64,000 nucleotides of DNA, taken from Eulemur rufifrons (lineage: Eukaryota > Chordata > Mammalia > Primates > Lemuridae). A program made the translations under genes and the position numbers. The stretch's first letter is position 1. Each line of letters begins with the position of its first letter. The stretch is from the NCBI RefSeq assembly GCF_041146395.1, contig NC_090989.1:51362501-51426500 (forward strand). The letters run 5' to 3'. Positions 45,003-56,732 of this stretch are shown piece after piece. Below the pieces are notes generated by a model. That model was not told the DNA's origin. It saw nothing but the letters and a program-made list of their open reading frames with translations, and made no database searches.

Positions 45003-46674
45003 GTTACATAAAACTATTAATGCATCTTCTTTTTGCTTAAGCCAGTTTGGATTTTTTTCTTTTCACCACTGGCAACTGAAAGGGTGATAGTGATGTGGTA
45101 TGGTTAACCATGCATTTCCAAGATCATCAAGTTTTAACAAACATCATTAAAGCAACAAATAAAACATCTGATGTAAAATATAAACATACTAGTTTTAAAA
45201 GCCACAGGGGGAAAATGCATATGTTTTGTAGTCTACGAACATACAGTGAGATATTGAATTAATAATGTTATGATTCTTTAAGGGTAATTCAAAATTGCTA
45301 CTTATTCCCCATCTACCAATCATTCATTTATTTAACAGCAATCCTATAAATTTTCTTCATACTTTGAGAAAGAAGACTTCAAATGGAGCCAATTTATCAA
45401 GATTTATTTATCCCAAAGTACACCCATCCTGCTGAGTCTAACTGGCTCATGCTTTAGCAAGCTACATTTCTCCATTCTATAGCAGGCTGTATCTCCCCAT
45501 CAAAAATGCTTTAGGACATGTACTTATCCCTACCTCCAGGATGGTTTGAGCACTGCCAGATTGTGATATGCTGAAGACCACAAGTATAGGTTAGCAGAAA
45601 GAGGCTGGGTACAAATGATTGGTTCAAATGGTCAATAAAGTTTCAGGTTTAAATAGAAACAGTAAGTTGATGACATCCATAAGCATAGGCAGCAAAACTC
45701 TAGGGAAACCATTTGAAAAGTATTGAGAAGAACACTTTATCAAAACCTTTTTCCTAAACACTGAATTTTTACGTTACTTATGTATTATTTTAACCCCTTT
45801 AAGTCCTCTAATAAAATGCAAATCCTTTTAGGAGATGTAGCAGTTCAATTTGCTACAGCAAAGATTGATAGGGTGCACCAGGCACTTTGCTAGGCTCTCT
45901 CTGGGGTTGGACACTAGTGAGAAAGGGGGCCTGAGAGAGAGGAGCTTGTTCTGGCAGACAGCCTGGTCCACATTGATCATTGTTTGGATTACACTGACAA
46001 GGGCAATGGATTCAGGCTAGAAGGAGTGGAACCAAAAAGGATAGGGGGGCCCAGGAGGGAGGGAAATGGTAAGCCATGGACTACATGGTTTTGCTAAGAG
46101 CTGCTCTTACACAGTGAAAAATAATTCTTCAAAGCATTATGCAATTCTTTCCTTTGATACATTCAGGGAAATTTTCCAACACAAATTCCTCCTGATGTTG
46201 TGATTCTGGCCTCGTGTAAAGAGATCCCTCTGTACCCACTTAACCTCCCGTGTTGCCTAATTTTCCTTTCATTTCTCCTGCAGATATTTATCAGGCACTG
46301 CTACAAGCAAGTCAAAATATGCTGGCTTTATTATCAAAGACAGAGAGACAGAAAACAATTTTCATGCCAAATAGCAAAATATGGTTGAAAAAAATTGTGT
46401 ATATATAATGTGAACAAAATGATTCCTCTGGAGAACCTATGAGGTAAGTTCAGCTTTTATTCACAACATCACTGTTTATTTTACACTGAAACAATTCCTC
46501 TATTCATTCATTATCATAGATCTAATCTGGGTTAAACTTCAAAAAATTATAGTATTTTCCCTATCAGTCTTATACTTTTTTAAAAGGTAGAACTATTTTA
46601 TTAGTGGTAGTCATCAATTCCAATTTCCAGCCTCTACAAGATTTTCTAATCCTGAGATTTTAACAGATGAAAAG
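45003..46674. other. unique sequence, nothing confidently recognised
   Basis: The 45.85-46.00 kb part (gggtgcaccaggcactttgc, taggctctctctggggttgg, acactagtgagaaagggggc) may be a minus-strand L2 tail. The rest shows no feature. Confidence 0.35.
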
Positions 46675-46812
46675 ACATAAATACTTATTGACTGAGTAGT
46701 AAGGGCCAGATATCATGCTGGGGGCTTTTATAGATCATTTCACAATATGCTTTATATTTTTCCATTTTTGAAAATGTTACTCCAATAGTAACACAACCAG
46801 AATATGATATAG
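46675..46812 (-). repeat. MIR SINE fragment, minus strand
   Basis: The text aatacttattgactgagtag, taagggccagatatcatgct, gggggcttttatagatcatt and ttactccaatagtaacacaa follows reverse-complement MIR. Diverged. Confidence 0.5.
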
Positions 46813-47089
46813 TCTATGAGCTTGTCATTAGTTCTCACCTATCTTGTTCAATATGATATCAGAAGAGAAATCATCCAAGGTACTATTCGTGTACCTCATA
46901 ATTAAGTAACATTTTTAAAAAAATATTTTTAAATCTTGTGAAATGTGCTTAACATTATATTTTAGGCTTTTGTTATTTTAGCTATAAAATAATCCATAAT
47001 CATTATATAAAAATTTTAAAAATATAGATAAATTCTATAAATAGATATAGATATAAACAGGTCCAAAAAGGCCCTGATAATTTTCATGT

Positions 47090-48290
47090 ATATGAAGTCT
47101 CTCCAAAAATTCACAAAAAAATGGTATCATGAAAAATTATGCATAGACTTCAAAAATTTTTTGCACCGATACTAACTTGTTATAATGCATCTGAACATGA
47201 TCTAGTTTGAGGCACTAAGAAGCATAAGACAACAGTTTGAAAAAAGCCTCTATCAGAGCAACATGAATTCTGCTAAAATTGAAGCAAAAGCAAATACCAA
47301 ATTTATGATGAAGCTTGGGTAAAAGAATGGTGAAATCACTGATGCTTTACCAAAAGTTTATGGAAACAAAGCCCCAAAGATATCAGCAGTTTACAAATGG
47401 ATAACTCGTTTTAAGACGGGTCGGGATGATGTCGAAGATTAAACCCACAGTGGAAGACTATCCACGTTAATTTGTGAGGAAAAATTCATCTTGTCTGTGC
47501 CCTAATTGAAGAGGACTGATGATTAGCAGGAGAAACAATAGGCAACACCATAGACATCTCAATTGGTTCAGCTTACACAGCTCTCACTGAAAAATTAAAA
47601 CTGGGCAAACTTTACACCTGATCAGTGCCAAAACCACTGAGGCCCATATCCACTGTAGACAACACCAGAGCTTTCAGTGGAAATTTTAAACAACTGGGAT
47701 CAAAATCCCACACCATGTTTGAAGAATGGTAACAGAGGGTGAGACATGGCTTTGCTAGTACGATCCTGAAGACAAAGCACAGGCAAAGCAATGGCTCCCC
47801 CGGTAGAAGTGGTAGAGTCAAAGCAAAAGCAGACTGGTGGAGAGCAAAGGTCATGGTGACAGGATTTTTTGGGATGCTCAAGGCATTTTCCTTGTTGACT
47901 TTCTGTAGGGCCAAAGAACCATAACATCTGCTTATTATGGAAGTGTTTTGAGGAAGTTAGCCAAAGTTTTAGCACAAAAATGCCGAGAAAAGCTTTGCAG
48001 ACAGTCCTTCTCTACCATGACAATGCTCCCGCTCATTCCTCTCATTCAACAAGAGCAATTTTCCAATAGTCTTGATGGGTAGTCATTAGGCATCTACCTT
48101 ACAGTCCTGATTTGGCTCCTTCTGACTTCTTTTTGTTTTCCAATCTTAAAAAATTCTTTAAAGGGCTCCCAGTTTTCTTCAGTTAATAATGTAAAAAGGA
48201 CTGCATGGACATCGTTAAATTTCCAGGACTCCCAGTTCTTCAGAGATGGAGTAAATGGCTGGTATCATTGCTTACAAAGGTGTCTTAACA
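47090..48290 (+). pseudogene. degenerate mariner (Tc1/mariner) element with dead transposase
   Basis: A transposase reading starts MNSAKIEAKANTKFMMKLG at 47263 and hits a stop at 47320. It continues in shifting frames with recognisable mariner blocks: DVED after RFKTGRD, ISIGSAYTALTEKLKLGKL, FWDAQGIFLVDFL (47867 on), QRTITSAYYGSVLRKLAKVL, HDNAPAHSSH (Asp codon at 48019) and YSPDLAPSDFFLF (Asp codon at 48124). The two last catalytic aspartates are exactly 34 residues apart, the mariner DD34D spacing. The first catalytic position reads TEGETW instead of TGDETW, with Gly in place of Asp at 47738. Several stops and frameshifts make it non-functional. A 5' untranslated part with a ccaaaaattcacaaaaaaat terminus-like word is present, but the 3' inverted repeat appears lost. 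It resembles HSMAR2-type elements. Confidence 0.9.
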
Positions 48291-49689
48291 TGCATATACA
48301 TGTATATGTTTGTCTGTATCTATCTATATGGATGGAAGCAAGAAGACTTTTACCCCATGCTCATTAGTGTCTTTTTGGGTCCTTAGCCAATTTATGAAAC
48401 ATAATTTTATTTAGTATTAGATAGGCCTATTGTCCTCTTCAGACCATAATTAAGTCATGTTAGCTTTAGTTGGTTTTTAAGTTGGTAACAGGTTGGTCCG
48501 GTTGCTGAGAGCATTGTCTTGAAACCCTATTCCCCATATATCCTTCAAATAAGAGTTTTTTTCTCCTCTTAGGCGTCACATACTCCTTCACATCTCTCCT
48601 GTCTCTCCTACATCACTCACTACTGAGGTGTGTGCACTCCTAGTGCACCCCTCACTACTGAGTCTCTTTTGATGATTCTGTTCAGGTTCAGCTAACTGTA
48701 GATAAAATATTCCAGCAAGGTCTGGAAAATTCCATCTTAAGAAACACCAGTTCTTTAGACAATTGTGGCAGAGCAGAGCTGTCCCAATGTCCAGCTGTTT
48801 TACTATAAGCCATTATCAACCTGACAGCCTGAGTTCCCAACAATTTCATTCATGACTCTGCTCTACCAGCTTCCCACAGGTTGTGCTGCAGGACTCTGTT
48901 TCCATGCTGTGTCCTAGCACTGTCATTGTCATTAATTCAAGCACCTTCCAGATTACTAAACACCATGGTAGGCATAGATTAACAAGACATGGCCTCTGGC
49001 AGCTAGGTCACAGAAGGCGGCAAAAAAGACATTGAAGCCATACAGAGAAGTATATGCAAGATTTTGAGCATCTAGTAATAGCACTCTTTGACAAAAATTG
49101 TCCCCATAATCATGCACATTCCTGTTCTAAAGTCACGTCCAAGTCTAGTCATTTTCAGCTCATTAAATTGGTTCTAGCTTCTCACCAAGAGCATTATTCT
49201 AGACTCTGCTAAAAAGTTATCTAGGCTTGCCACAGGGTCAATTGGGGAAGAGTCGATTTCTGGGGTTGTGTTTGGAGTATGGACCACAGGGAACCCCACA
49301 GTATCCCAGTTCTCTTGTTTCTAAAGATTCCAGCATCCTGTTCTAGTGTACTATTCCCCTGAATGTGCGTGCTGAGTTGAGGTGGTGGTAGTTACCACTG
49401 ATTGTGAGCAAGATAACTTTAGATTGTATGATGTTAGGACTCCAAATTAAATTATGTCTTTTCTTTCATCAATACTTTTGACCACTTAAGTTCACTTAAT
49501 CACTTAGGTCAGTGCCTAAATGCATTTGATACCACTCTAATTAATATTAGGAAATGAGAGGCGTTTCAGAGACTTTGACAAATAAGTACAATTTACCAGT
49601 ATTACATTACATTTTTATTGCATTTTATGCATGGTTCCATTTTACATTTGGCAATAATGCTGGCTTTCAATTCATATTGTTGGTTAAAA
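48291..49689. other. unique sequence with a small imperfect duplication
   Basis: The words cactcactactgag and cccctcactactgag at about 48620 and 48652 flank a small hairpin gtgcactcctagtgcac. An unresolved retroelement at 48.8-49.3 kb is possible but not supported. No gene was seen. Confidence 0.35.
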
Positions 49690-50090
49690 AGTTACCTTTT
49701 TGATAAATTTAATTCTAAATGTGGATATGTTCATACAATAGAATGGAATATTCAGCAATGAAAAATAAACTATTGACACATGCAGCAACATTGATGTGCA
49801 CAATACTATGTTGTGTGAAAGAAGGCAGATATATAAGCCAATTAGTGTATGTTCTGTTTATAGAGAACTTAAAAAGAGTCAAACTATAATGAAAAAAATC
49901 AATAGTCTTTGCCTCTGAGAAAGAGGAGTTTGACTGGAAAGAAGCATAAGGGAAATTTATAGGGTGGTGAAAATGTTCTCTATCTTGATTTAGTGGTGTT
50001 TACACAGGTGTATAAATTTGTCAAACTCAATATAATTAAACCCTTAAAATCCATGTATTTTAAGATACATTTTAACTCGGTGGGGGAATG
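49690..50090 (+). repeat. L1M-type LINE 3' end, plus strand
   Basis: The text aatggaatattcagcaatga, tgttgtgtgaaagaaggcag, ctttgcctctgagaaagagg, gaagcataagggaaatttat, agggtggtgaaaatgttctc, tatcttgatttagtggtgtt, tacacaggtgtataaatttg and tcaaactcaatataattaaa matches the 3' end of an old L1M/L1ME consensus in order. Confidence 0.85.
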
Positions 50091-50094
50091 GAGA

Positions 50095-50185
50095 GAAAGA
50101 GAGAGAAGAAGGAGAAGAGAAGGAGAAGGAGAAGGAGAAGGAGAAGGAGAAGGAGAAGGAGAAGGAGAAGGAGAAGGAAGAAGAA
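50095..50185 (+). repeat. (GGAGAA)n / GA-rich microsatellite
   Basis: About ten tandem ggagaa-type hexamer units, with AG-rich edges, are directly readable. The 116-codon + frame and the 151-codon minus frame across it (GE-repeat and SF-repeat) are repeat-encoded and not genes. Confidence 0.97.
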
Positions 50186-50648
50186 AGAGGAAAGAAGAAG
50201 AAGGGCGAGAAAGTTTTGGCCGAAAGAGTAGTTGTACTACGTTGTGTTATACCAATTTGACTAAGACTAGAAACTATCTTTCCCAGAACCCCCTTCCTTG
50301 TGTGGTGGACAGAGGTCCTGCACAATTCAGAAGGAAGATATGAAGTCATTGTTCCCCAAAAGTGGTTGTGGTTGGACAGCACATCTGTCCATCTCGGAGG
50401 TGCCCAGCAAGTCCCAGGCTGCTCTCGCTCTCCTGTGCTCCTCACCCAGGTCCTCTTCTTGCACATCAGCCCTGGTGACCAACAGCAGCCCAGGCCCACG
50501 GCCGGGCACTTAGCTGTGTAGCTTAGTAGCTATTTCCCACCATGTAGCTGGTAGCTATGTCCATAGACTCTCCACAAACTTCCCCTTTGCAGACACACTT
50601 CAAAGGTGAATATATTTCACTTCTCACATGTTCCTGTTATTATGTTGC
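50186..50648. other. GC-richer unique block
   Basis: The part 50300-50515 is clearly GC-richer than the surroundings (ctcggaggtgcccagcaagt, cccaggcccacggccgggca). It carries overlapping open frames on both strands but no recognised domain. It may belong to an unrecognised older repeat interrupted by the MITE that follows. Confidence 0.35.
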
Positions 50649-50826
50649 TAGGTAAAATACAGGACACCCAGTTAAATTTGAATTTGAGATAAACAATAGA
50701 AAAAAGTTAATATAAGTATATTCATATTTTGCATGGGACATACTTATATAACAAAATGTGTTATTTATCTGTAATTCAAATTGAATGGGGTGTTCTATAT
50801 TTTAGTTGCTAAATCCGGCAACCTTA
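50649..50826. mobile_element. palindromic MITE (MER53-like)
   Basis: The two halves are inverted copies. Left: gttgctaggtaaaatacagg, acacccagttaaatttgaat, ttgagataaacaatagaaaa. Right: tgttatttatctgtaattca, aattgaatggggtgttctat, attttagttgctaaatccgg. The centre is gcatgggacatacttatata. The whole sequence folds back on itself and matches a remembered palindromic DNA-transposon relic. It has no coding capacity. Confidence 0.75.
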
Positions 50827-51294
50827 TCCTGCAGGCTCTGACTGGATCCCTGTACTTGTGCATCTGGTGGGACGCTTAGTGCCTATCCCTCTCCCCATCC
50901 GACCTTCACTACCCCTGCTTGTCGCACATTATTGAAAGATCTAATTAATATAAGGTCTAATTAATGTCAAAAATCCCTTATTTGTACAGTTCTTGTTGTG
51001 GCTCAGTTTTTCTGACTAAACTCTGATGGATAACAGGAGGCCAATTTAAAGGGAAACTTTAATTAAATGCACGTTCCTAAGAAATTTGTCTATGACCAAG
51101 TTCCAACAAGTGATGCGGCTGCTCTAACTTTGCATGTTTCACTTCCCTTGCCATCGTGGTGCACAGAGAGGTTAGTTCAGCATCATGTTTACATAGGTAT
51201 AACTCCAGTTTGATTTTCCTCAACTTTAAGCATACATAGCACATTCTAACGTGTCTTAACTACACCTAGAGGTGCCGACCTGCTATAGTCATGA
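50827..51294. other. unique sequence, possible retroelement end near 51.0 kb
   Basis: The text ttctgactaaactctgatgg at about 51010 resembles an LTR or L1 terminus. Nothing else was assignable. Confidence 0.3.
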
Positions 51295-51490
51295 AAAGAC
51301 CATGGTTTTAGAGTCTAACAAGCCGGGGAGCAAATCCACTTACTGTGTGATCTTGGACACATTAGATAACTTCTTTGAACTCTGCTTTACAAATCTTGAT
51401 AATCCCTACTTTATGTAGTTAGTGTGAGAAATGTTTCACATATGTAAAGTTCCTAGCACAGTGACTACCACAAAGTAGATATTATTTTTC
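51295..51490 (+). repeat. MIR SINE, plus strand
   Basis: The text agcaaatccacttactgtgt, gatcttggacacattagata, acttctttgaactctgcttt, tagttagtgtgagaaatgtt and gttcctagcacagtgactac follows the MIR from 5' core to 3' end. Confidence 0.8.
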
Positions 51491-53119
51491 ATAGGGTACT
51501 TTCCTTGGTGGAAGGATATCTACTTCTAGCGTCTAAAACATTTAATTTTCATAATCTGGAGGCTTGCATGTCTTGCATAACTACATTTCAGCCCTCTGGC
51601 TCTGAGAAATATATTCAAATTACTGAAGTCTTTCATTCTGTCATGAACTTACAATGCCCTTTCCTCTCTTAGAAAGCAGGGACACGCTGGCATTTACTTT
51701 AAGACCTTAAACCTTAAGATATTAAGGTTTTAATACCTTTGGGCTACATATATATGAGACATTTGATTTTGATGACATGTTTACATTTTTAAGATCATAG
51801 AAACTGGTTGTTTCAGATGATTTTAGTTAGTGGTATTTTGTTTAAATCCCCAATGGAGTGGGAGAACCGTTACAAAAACCCAAATTTTTGTCTTTTGATT
51901 TTGGCAGAAGGAAGAAAATCAAGTCTGTAAATAACAAAAATTCAGGATTGATATATTGCCAAAATAAGAAATAGATGAGTCACAATAGCAGAAGAAAGGT
52001 TGAACTAGCCAGATACTTGATGACATTAAAGAGTTATTATTTTTAAGTGAGATAATGGTATTATGTTTATGTTAAAGCAAAGAATCCATACCTTTTATAA
52101 ATTAAAAATAAAATGAAAGGCGAGAAAGCATTCTTTCATCTGCAGGAATACAAATATCTTATTCAGAGTAATGTGGCACTGGTATAACCAGAGACATTAA
52201 GATTCTTGGCTGCCTTTGGGAGCTGGAGACAAGCACCTTAGGTGAATCAGAAATAAAGATATACAGCTATTATGTACCCATAATAACTAAAAATAAAAAT
52301 TAAAAAAAGAAATGGAGTCATTCAAAAAACAGACGTGATGACAGAAACAGTCTTGAAACGGGGAGAGACACCACCTTGTGAAAATGCTTTGGAGATGTTC
52401 CTGATCTGTCCTTTCATTCTACCTCTTCCCGGCTACATCATGAGTCCTCATTTGTCCTGTCATCCTAACCCCCGGTTTCTTTATTTTCCCAACTCACTTC
52501 TCTAGATAAAGGCACAGAGCTTCTGCTCCTACCACTTTCATCAAAGTTTCAGGAGCCATTTAACATTCCCCAATTCCTGCTTGCTCCCAATTCTGCAATG
52601 CTTTTCTCCATGGAGTCTTGGGGAACGTGCAGTTATCTTAATCTCTCTCTCTACCTGTTCCTATCATAATCCCCTAGTTAATTAATTAACTGAATCGCCA
52701 TCCACCCAGTTCTATCTATTAGAATCCAGTAAGTCTCTCGGATGCATTTATTTCACTACTGTTATCATCTTTTGCCTGAAACGTTGAGGTAGTTTCTTAA
52801 TAAACCATCTTGCTTGCAATATTTTACTCGATTTTATATTGCTGGTCATTAAGATGTGTTTTTAAAAGTTGTTATTACACTGACGTACACTTTTTGTAGT
52901 TCTTCAATACCTCTAGAAAGAGATAAAATTTCCTTGAGCTAAAATATAGATATGGGGATTGTCTGTTTACCATCTATCATGCTTAATATGCTACAATTTC
53001 ATCAGTTTAGGGACCTTGTGTGTGTGCTTCACTGATGTAATTCCGACACCTAACAATGATGACTAGCATACCGTCATCACTTAATAAATATATTAATATG
53101 TTAAATAAAGGGTAATAGT
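51491..53119. other. unique sequence; possible short L1 tail at 52.26-52.31 kb
   Basis: The text gctattatgtacccataata, actaaaaataaaaattaaaa near 52268-52308 resembles the 3' tail of lemur-type L1 and may be a very short 5'-truncated copy. An attaattaattaactgaatc palindrome-like word is at about 52678. No gene was seen. Confidence 0.35.
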
Positions 53120-53312
53120 AATATTAATAATAGTACATTCATCATATGTTAGACACTACATTTAACATATTACATATAAAATCTCATTCAAATCTCCAAA
53201 TAATAATTTAAGGCAGGGATTTTTATTATCCCTATTTCACGTATGAGAAAACTGAGGCATAGGGAAGTTAACCAATTTGCCCAAGTTCATAAGACTACCA
53301 AGTAATTGAATA
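53120..53312 (-). repeat. MIR SINE, minus strand
   Basis: The text ttagacactacatttaacat, ttattatccctatttcacgt, atgagaaaactgaggcatag, ggaagttaaccaatttgccc and aagttcataagactaccaag is reverse-complement MIR. Confidence 0.85.
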
Positions 53313-53324
53313 GATTCAATTGAT

Positions 53325-53480
53325 TTATTCTACAAATATTTAGGAAGCATTTACTCTTTTCCAGGCATTATGTTGTTGTTATATTAGTGATAAAGAGGTA
53401 AATAAAACAAAGCCCCTGATTTCATGGAAGCTGGAATGTTAGGGTACACTGAGCAGGAGGAAAATAAGACTGAGAGATAA
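53325..53480 (-). repeat. LINE L2 tail, minus strand
   Basis: The text ttctacaaatatttaggaag, catttactcttttccaggca, gtgataaagaggtaaataaa and cccctgatttcatggaagct is the reverse complement of the L2 3' end, lying next to a MIR in the same orientation. Confidence 0.7.
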
Positions 53481-53902
53481 TGGGATTTGCAGACCATAGA
53501 ATTTCAGTATTTTCAGTCTCATTTCTATAGGCAATTATGTAAAATAGTCATAAATAAGAGGTCCATGGGAAGTATGGTTATCAGGATCCATCAGAAACGA
53601 TATCTCAATGAAGCTGTTCCTTCTTATAGCTTTAGAAATGAATTACAGTCATGTATTCCTTTGTGCCTATGATGTGAGAGAGAGCCTCAAAGCACAACCA
53701 CCATACAAATAAAAGAAAGATGCAGCCACAGAGCAGATCATGGTCCCCGTGATAAGAACACAGAGACAGTCAGAGAGTTTTATTTCCTTATAAATGCAAT
53801 CAGTTAGCAGGGACTTGTTCCTCCTTGATCAACCTTGTGTCTCCAGGATAGTGTCCCTGCTGGCTTTTTAAAAAATAAAGTTCAGTGGGCATTTACATTA
53901 GA
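53481..53902. other. unique sequence up to an A tail
   Basis: The 53690-53900 stretch ends directly in a 17-base poly-A (53903-53919), so it may be the body of a retroposed element on +. The words gtgataagaacacagagaca and gctggctttttaaaaaataa were not recognised. Confidence 0.35.
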
Positions 53903-53919
53903 AAAAAAAAAAAAAAAAC
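53903..53919 (+). repeat. poly-A tract
   Basis: A 17-base A run after acattag and before cagactttgag is directly readable. It is either a retroposon tail or a simple A run. Confidence 0.9.
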
Positions 53920-54400
53920 AGACTTTGAGACTAGAAGTTGGGGGTCAGGAGTTTATTTAGGAGGTGATCCCAGAAAGCACAATAAGGGAGTATGGAAATT
54001 AGTTCGAAAGGGAGAGAGGAGAGCCAGAAAGTGTGTGTCCCCACTGGGTGCCCTCTGAGAGCTTATACAGAGCACATCTCAGAATTTTGGGACCCAGAGG
54101 GCTGCAGCTGAATTTTATCTAACAACCTCGACCCCTCATTAGTTAAGAGTTGCTTGCAGGGCATTAATTTCCCTTAATTCCCCAGCACTTTTGTCCTGCC
54201 CCACTCATGGGCCAGATTTATCTCTCAGACATAAAGACACAGTGCTCAAGGGAGAAACAATAGTGTAAATGGGAACTTTCCACTGAAGCCACGGGTGATC
54301 TCCAGGGAAAGCCGAAGAGAAATGGGTGTGGCACCAACTGTGTCTGTTACACGCCAGAAAAAGAGTCAGTCACCAATGCTTCTCAAGTCACATTAACAGA
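53920..54400. other. unresolved retroelement-like sequence
   Basis: The words gtcaggagtttatttaggag, gtgatcccagaaagcacaat, ggtgccctctgagagcttat and ctcatgggccagatttatct have the compositional feel of a known L1 3' UTR or LTR in antisense, but I could not place them. Confidence 0.35.
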
Positions 54401-54769
54401 CCAGTAGACTGGTTCTAGAACCAATTTTAAATCTTCTTAAGTTTAGGAAATCTCTGCAAAGGGATGCAGAGTGGGAAGAAGGCTTTGGTCCATATGACAC
54501 CAAATTCTCATCACAGAACATCCAGCACGGAATTATTCCTAACCCTTCCCCTGATTCCTCATGGTGAATGTAGAAATGTGTTTTGCCATAGATAAACTTC
54601 ATAAGTGTAGATGGAGCTCTCTCAAAAGAAAACTCAAAATAATCCGTGCCTCTTTTTTTCCTTAACATAATCTAAAACCCCTTATCGACACACTGCCTTC
54701 AAATTCTTCATACAGTAAAATAGCATTTGTTGCTCAGTGAGAGAGTATTGTGTGACTTGAAAAGTTGTT
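54401..54769. other. unique sequence, nothing recognised
   Basis: A 91-codon minus frame (54393-54668) has no domain. Confidence 0.35.
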
Positions 54770-54835
54770 ATGAATTTATATATATACATATACACATGCA
54801 TATATACATATATATGGTATAAATATATATTTCAA
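54770..54835 (+). repeat. AT-rich (TATACA)-like tract
   Basis: The alternating tatatatacatatacacatg and catatatacatatatatgg pattern is directly visible. Confidence 0.85.
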
Positions 54836-54953
54836 AGATAATTTTCATCATCTTGTAAAATTAAAACATTATTCTAATTTTTTCTTCATTCATAGCATAG
54901 GAAAAATTCCAATGGTCAGCAACAGATCTGAAATTTTGTAAAAAAAACTTCAC

Positions 54954-54979
54954 ACATATATATATATATATATATATAA
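54954..54979 (+). repeat. (TA)n microsatellite
   Basis: About 11 tandem ta units are directly readable. Confidence 0.95.
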
Positions 54980-56034
54980 AACAAGAATAAAACAGTATGA
55001 AACTAAGATTAACTTTTAAGTTATTATGAAAGACTATAAATAGTTTTCAGGGTTTCATAAAGAATAAAAATATTCACTTTCTTCTGAAAATTGAAAAATT
55101 AGCCCATTGTTTATATAATTAACAAGCAATTTAGCCCATTTTCATAAATTACCCATATAATGTGCATTTGAAATAATTGCTATTATTTGACTAGAACTGA
55201 TCATTTTCCTCCAGTTCACTAGTAGTTCAGCACTCTGTATAATTATAAAGGCATTTTTCTCTCCTTTTGTATTTTTTTTTACCTTATCCTTGCCAGCTTC
55301 ATTATTTGGCTTTCACTTCTGCAGAAGCAATTTTTACAGATACAGACTACCAGCTATAGCCTAGTTCCTATTGCTATCTGTTAGCCAAGGTTGGTCTTCT
55401 ACACGGGTAATTAATGTAGAGTAGTGGCTATTTAAACTTGACAGGAAGTATCTAAGGTTGCTAGATGACCCTTTACCTAAGCTTTTTGTACCCCCACAAT
55501 AAGCTGAAAGAAAAAAAAAAAGAAAATGGTATTTATGTAGCTCATTCCTGTATAATGGAATCTTGGTGGACCCTGAGTTTTATTATAAAATCTGGATTGT
55601 GCTAAGTGACCCCTCTTCAGACTCCAGTAGGTAGGATACAGATCCACAATAAAAATTCAAATAGTCAAATAGTTTGAAAACTTGAGTTAGCCACATAAAG
55701 GTGAAGTTTAGAATTCATTTCTGAGATATTGACCAGTAGTAGTGTTGAGCCACTGAGTAGGTGGAAAAGTATGCTGGCAATGCCCAGGGTGGTGTGTTCA
55801 CCAGACTATTCCTAGAATGTATCCTTGGCTGGGTTTCCTACTTCCTAAACTCCTGAAATTTCCGAGTTCAATTCTTAAGCCTTCCAATTGCTTCTATGAC
55901 GTATCCAATATCCTTCCAATAATTTACTCTTCTGCTTAAATTTATCCTAATCATTTTTGTTGCTTACAAACTAGTGACCTGACAGACACATATATTTTAT
56001 TATAATATTAATAATGATGGTGATTTCTTAAATG
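54980..56034. other. unique sequence; possible L1 tail at 55.48-55.52 kb
   Basis: The text tttgtacccccacaataagc, tgaaagaaaaaaaaaaag at 55484-55521 resembles the 3' end of strepsirrhine L1 (tgtacccccataatatgctg, aaataaaaa). If real, it is a very short truncated insertion. The rest shows nothing. Confidence 0.35.
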
Positions 56035-56215
56035 TGTAAAATTTATCTCAGTTTTAAAAGTACCTTCACATGCATTATCTTATTAGCTCTATAGCATGAG
56101 ATGAAAATAATGAGACTCAAAGAGGTTAAATGATTTAGCAAGGTCATGCAGCTAGGAAGTGACAGAGCTTGAATCTGGTCTCCTGGCACACAGTACAATG
56201 TCTTTGTTTTTTGAA
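56035..56215 (-). repeat. MIR SINE, minus strand
   Basis: The text taccttcacatgcattatct, tattagctctatagcatgag, gagactcaaagaggttaaat, gatttagcaaggtcatgcag, ctaggaagtgacagagcttg and aatctggtctcctggcacac is reverse-complement MIR, well preserved. Confidence 0.85.
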
Positions 56216-56732
56216 CCATTCTTCTTTGTTTAGACAAGAAAAGCCAGCCACTGATTTCTTTCAAAATAAACCTTTCAATTACAAAATCTTGTCCAGCTCA
56301 AATCAGTACTAATTTGGATCAACCAGTAGGTGATTAACCAAATGTTTTACATTTTTGCTGGCTTCTATGGAATACATCTGACAAATGCACGTTCTTTTCT
56401 CTCTCTGCACATTAATTTTTCATCAAGGATCAGAACAATGAAATAAATGCCGATTCGGAATGTAACCTTCAGGAATTCTAGAATGAGATCACCTTAACTT
56501 TCCATAGACTAAAGCTATACCACAAGACAATCAGAGGGCTTTGCAATGTCAGAAGCACTCTCAGGAATGCTTATAAACTGATTGGGAATGTCTAACATCA
56601 CCTAGTAATGTTGGAGTGAAGAGTTAGTTCCCATTTAAGTTATGCTTTTGAGACAAGTATTGAGAGCTTACTGTTTTGTTCTGAAAAATATTGTTAAGAA
56701 CAGTAAAGCTCAAGTGAATGTTAAATGCTGGT
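56216..56732. other. unique sequence, nothing recognised
   Basis: No supported feature. Confidence 0.4.

Noticed and set aside
47612..47975. 91-100-codon minus frames as genes
   Set aside because: They are antisense to the mariner transposase relic.
48610..48665. Tandem cactactgag words as a CRISPR-like or satellite array
   Set aside because: Only two imperfect copies, no regular spacing, eukaryotic context.
50044..50499. Longest open frame (151 codons, minus) as a gene
   Set aside because: More than a third of it is a serine/phenylalanine repeat encoded by the (GGAGAA)n microsatellite. The rest shows no domain, and no splice or promoter context was seen.
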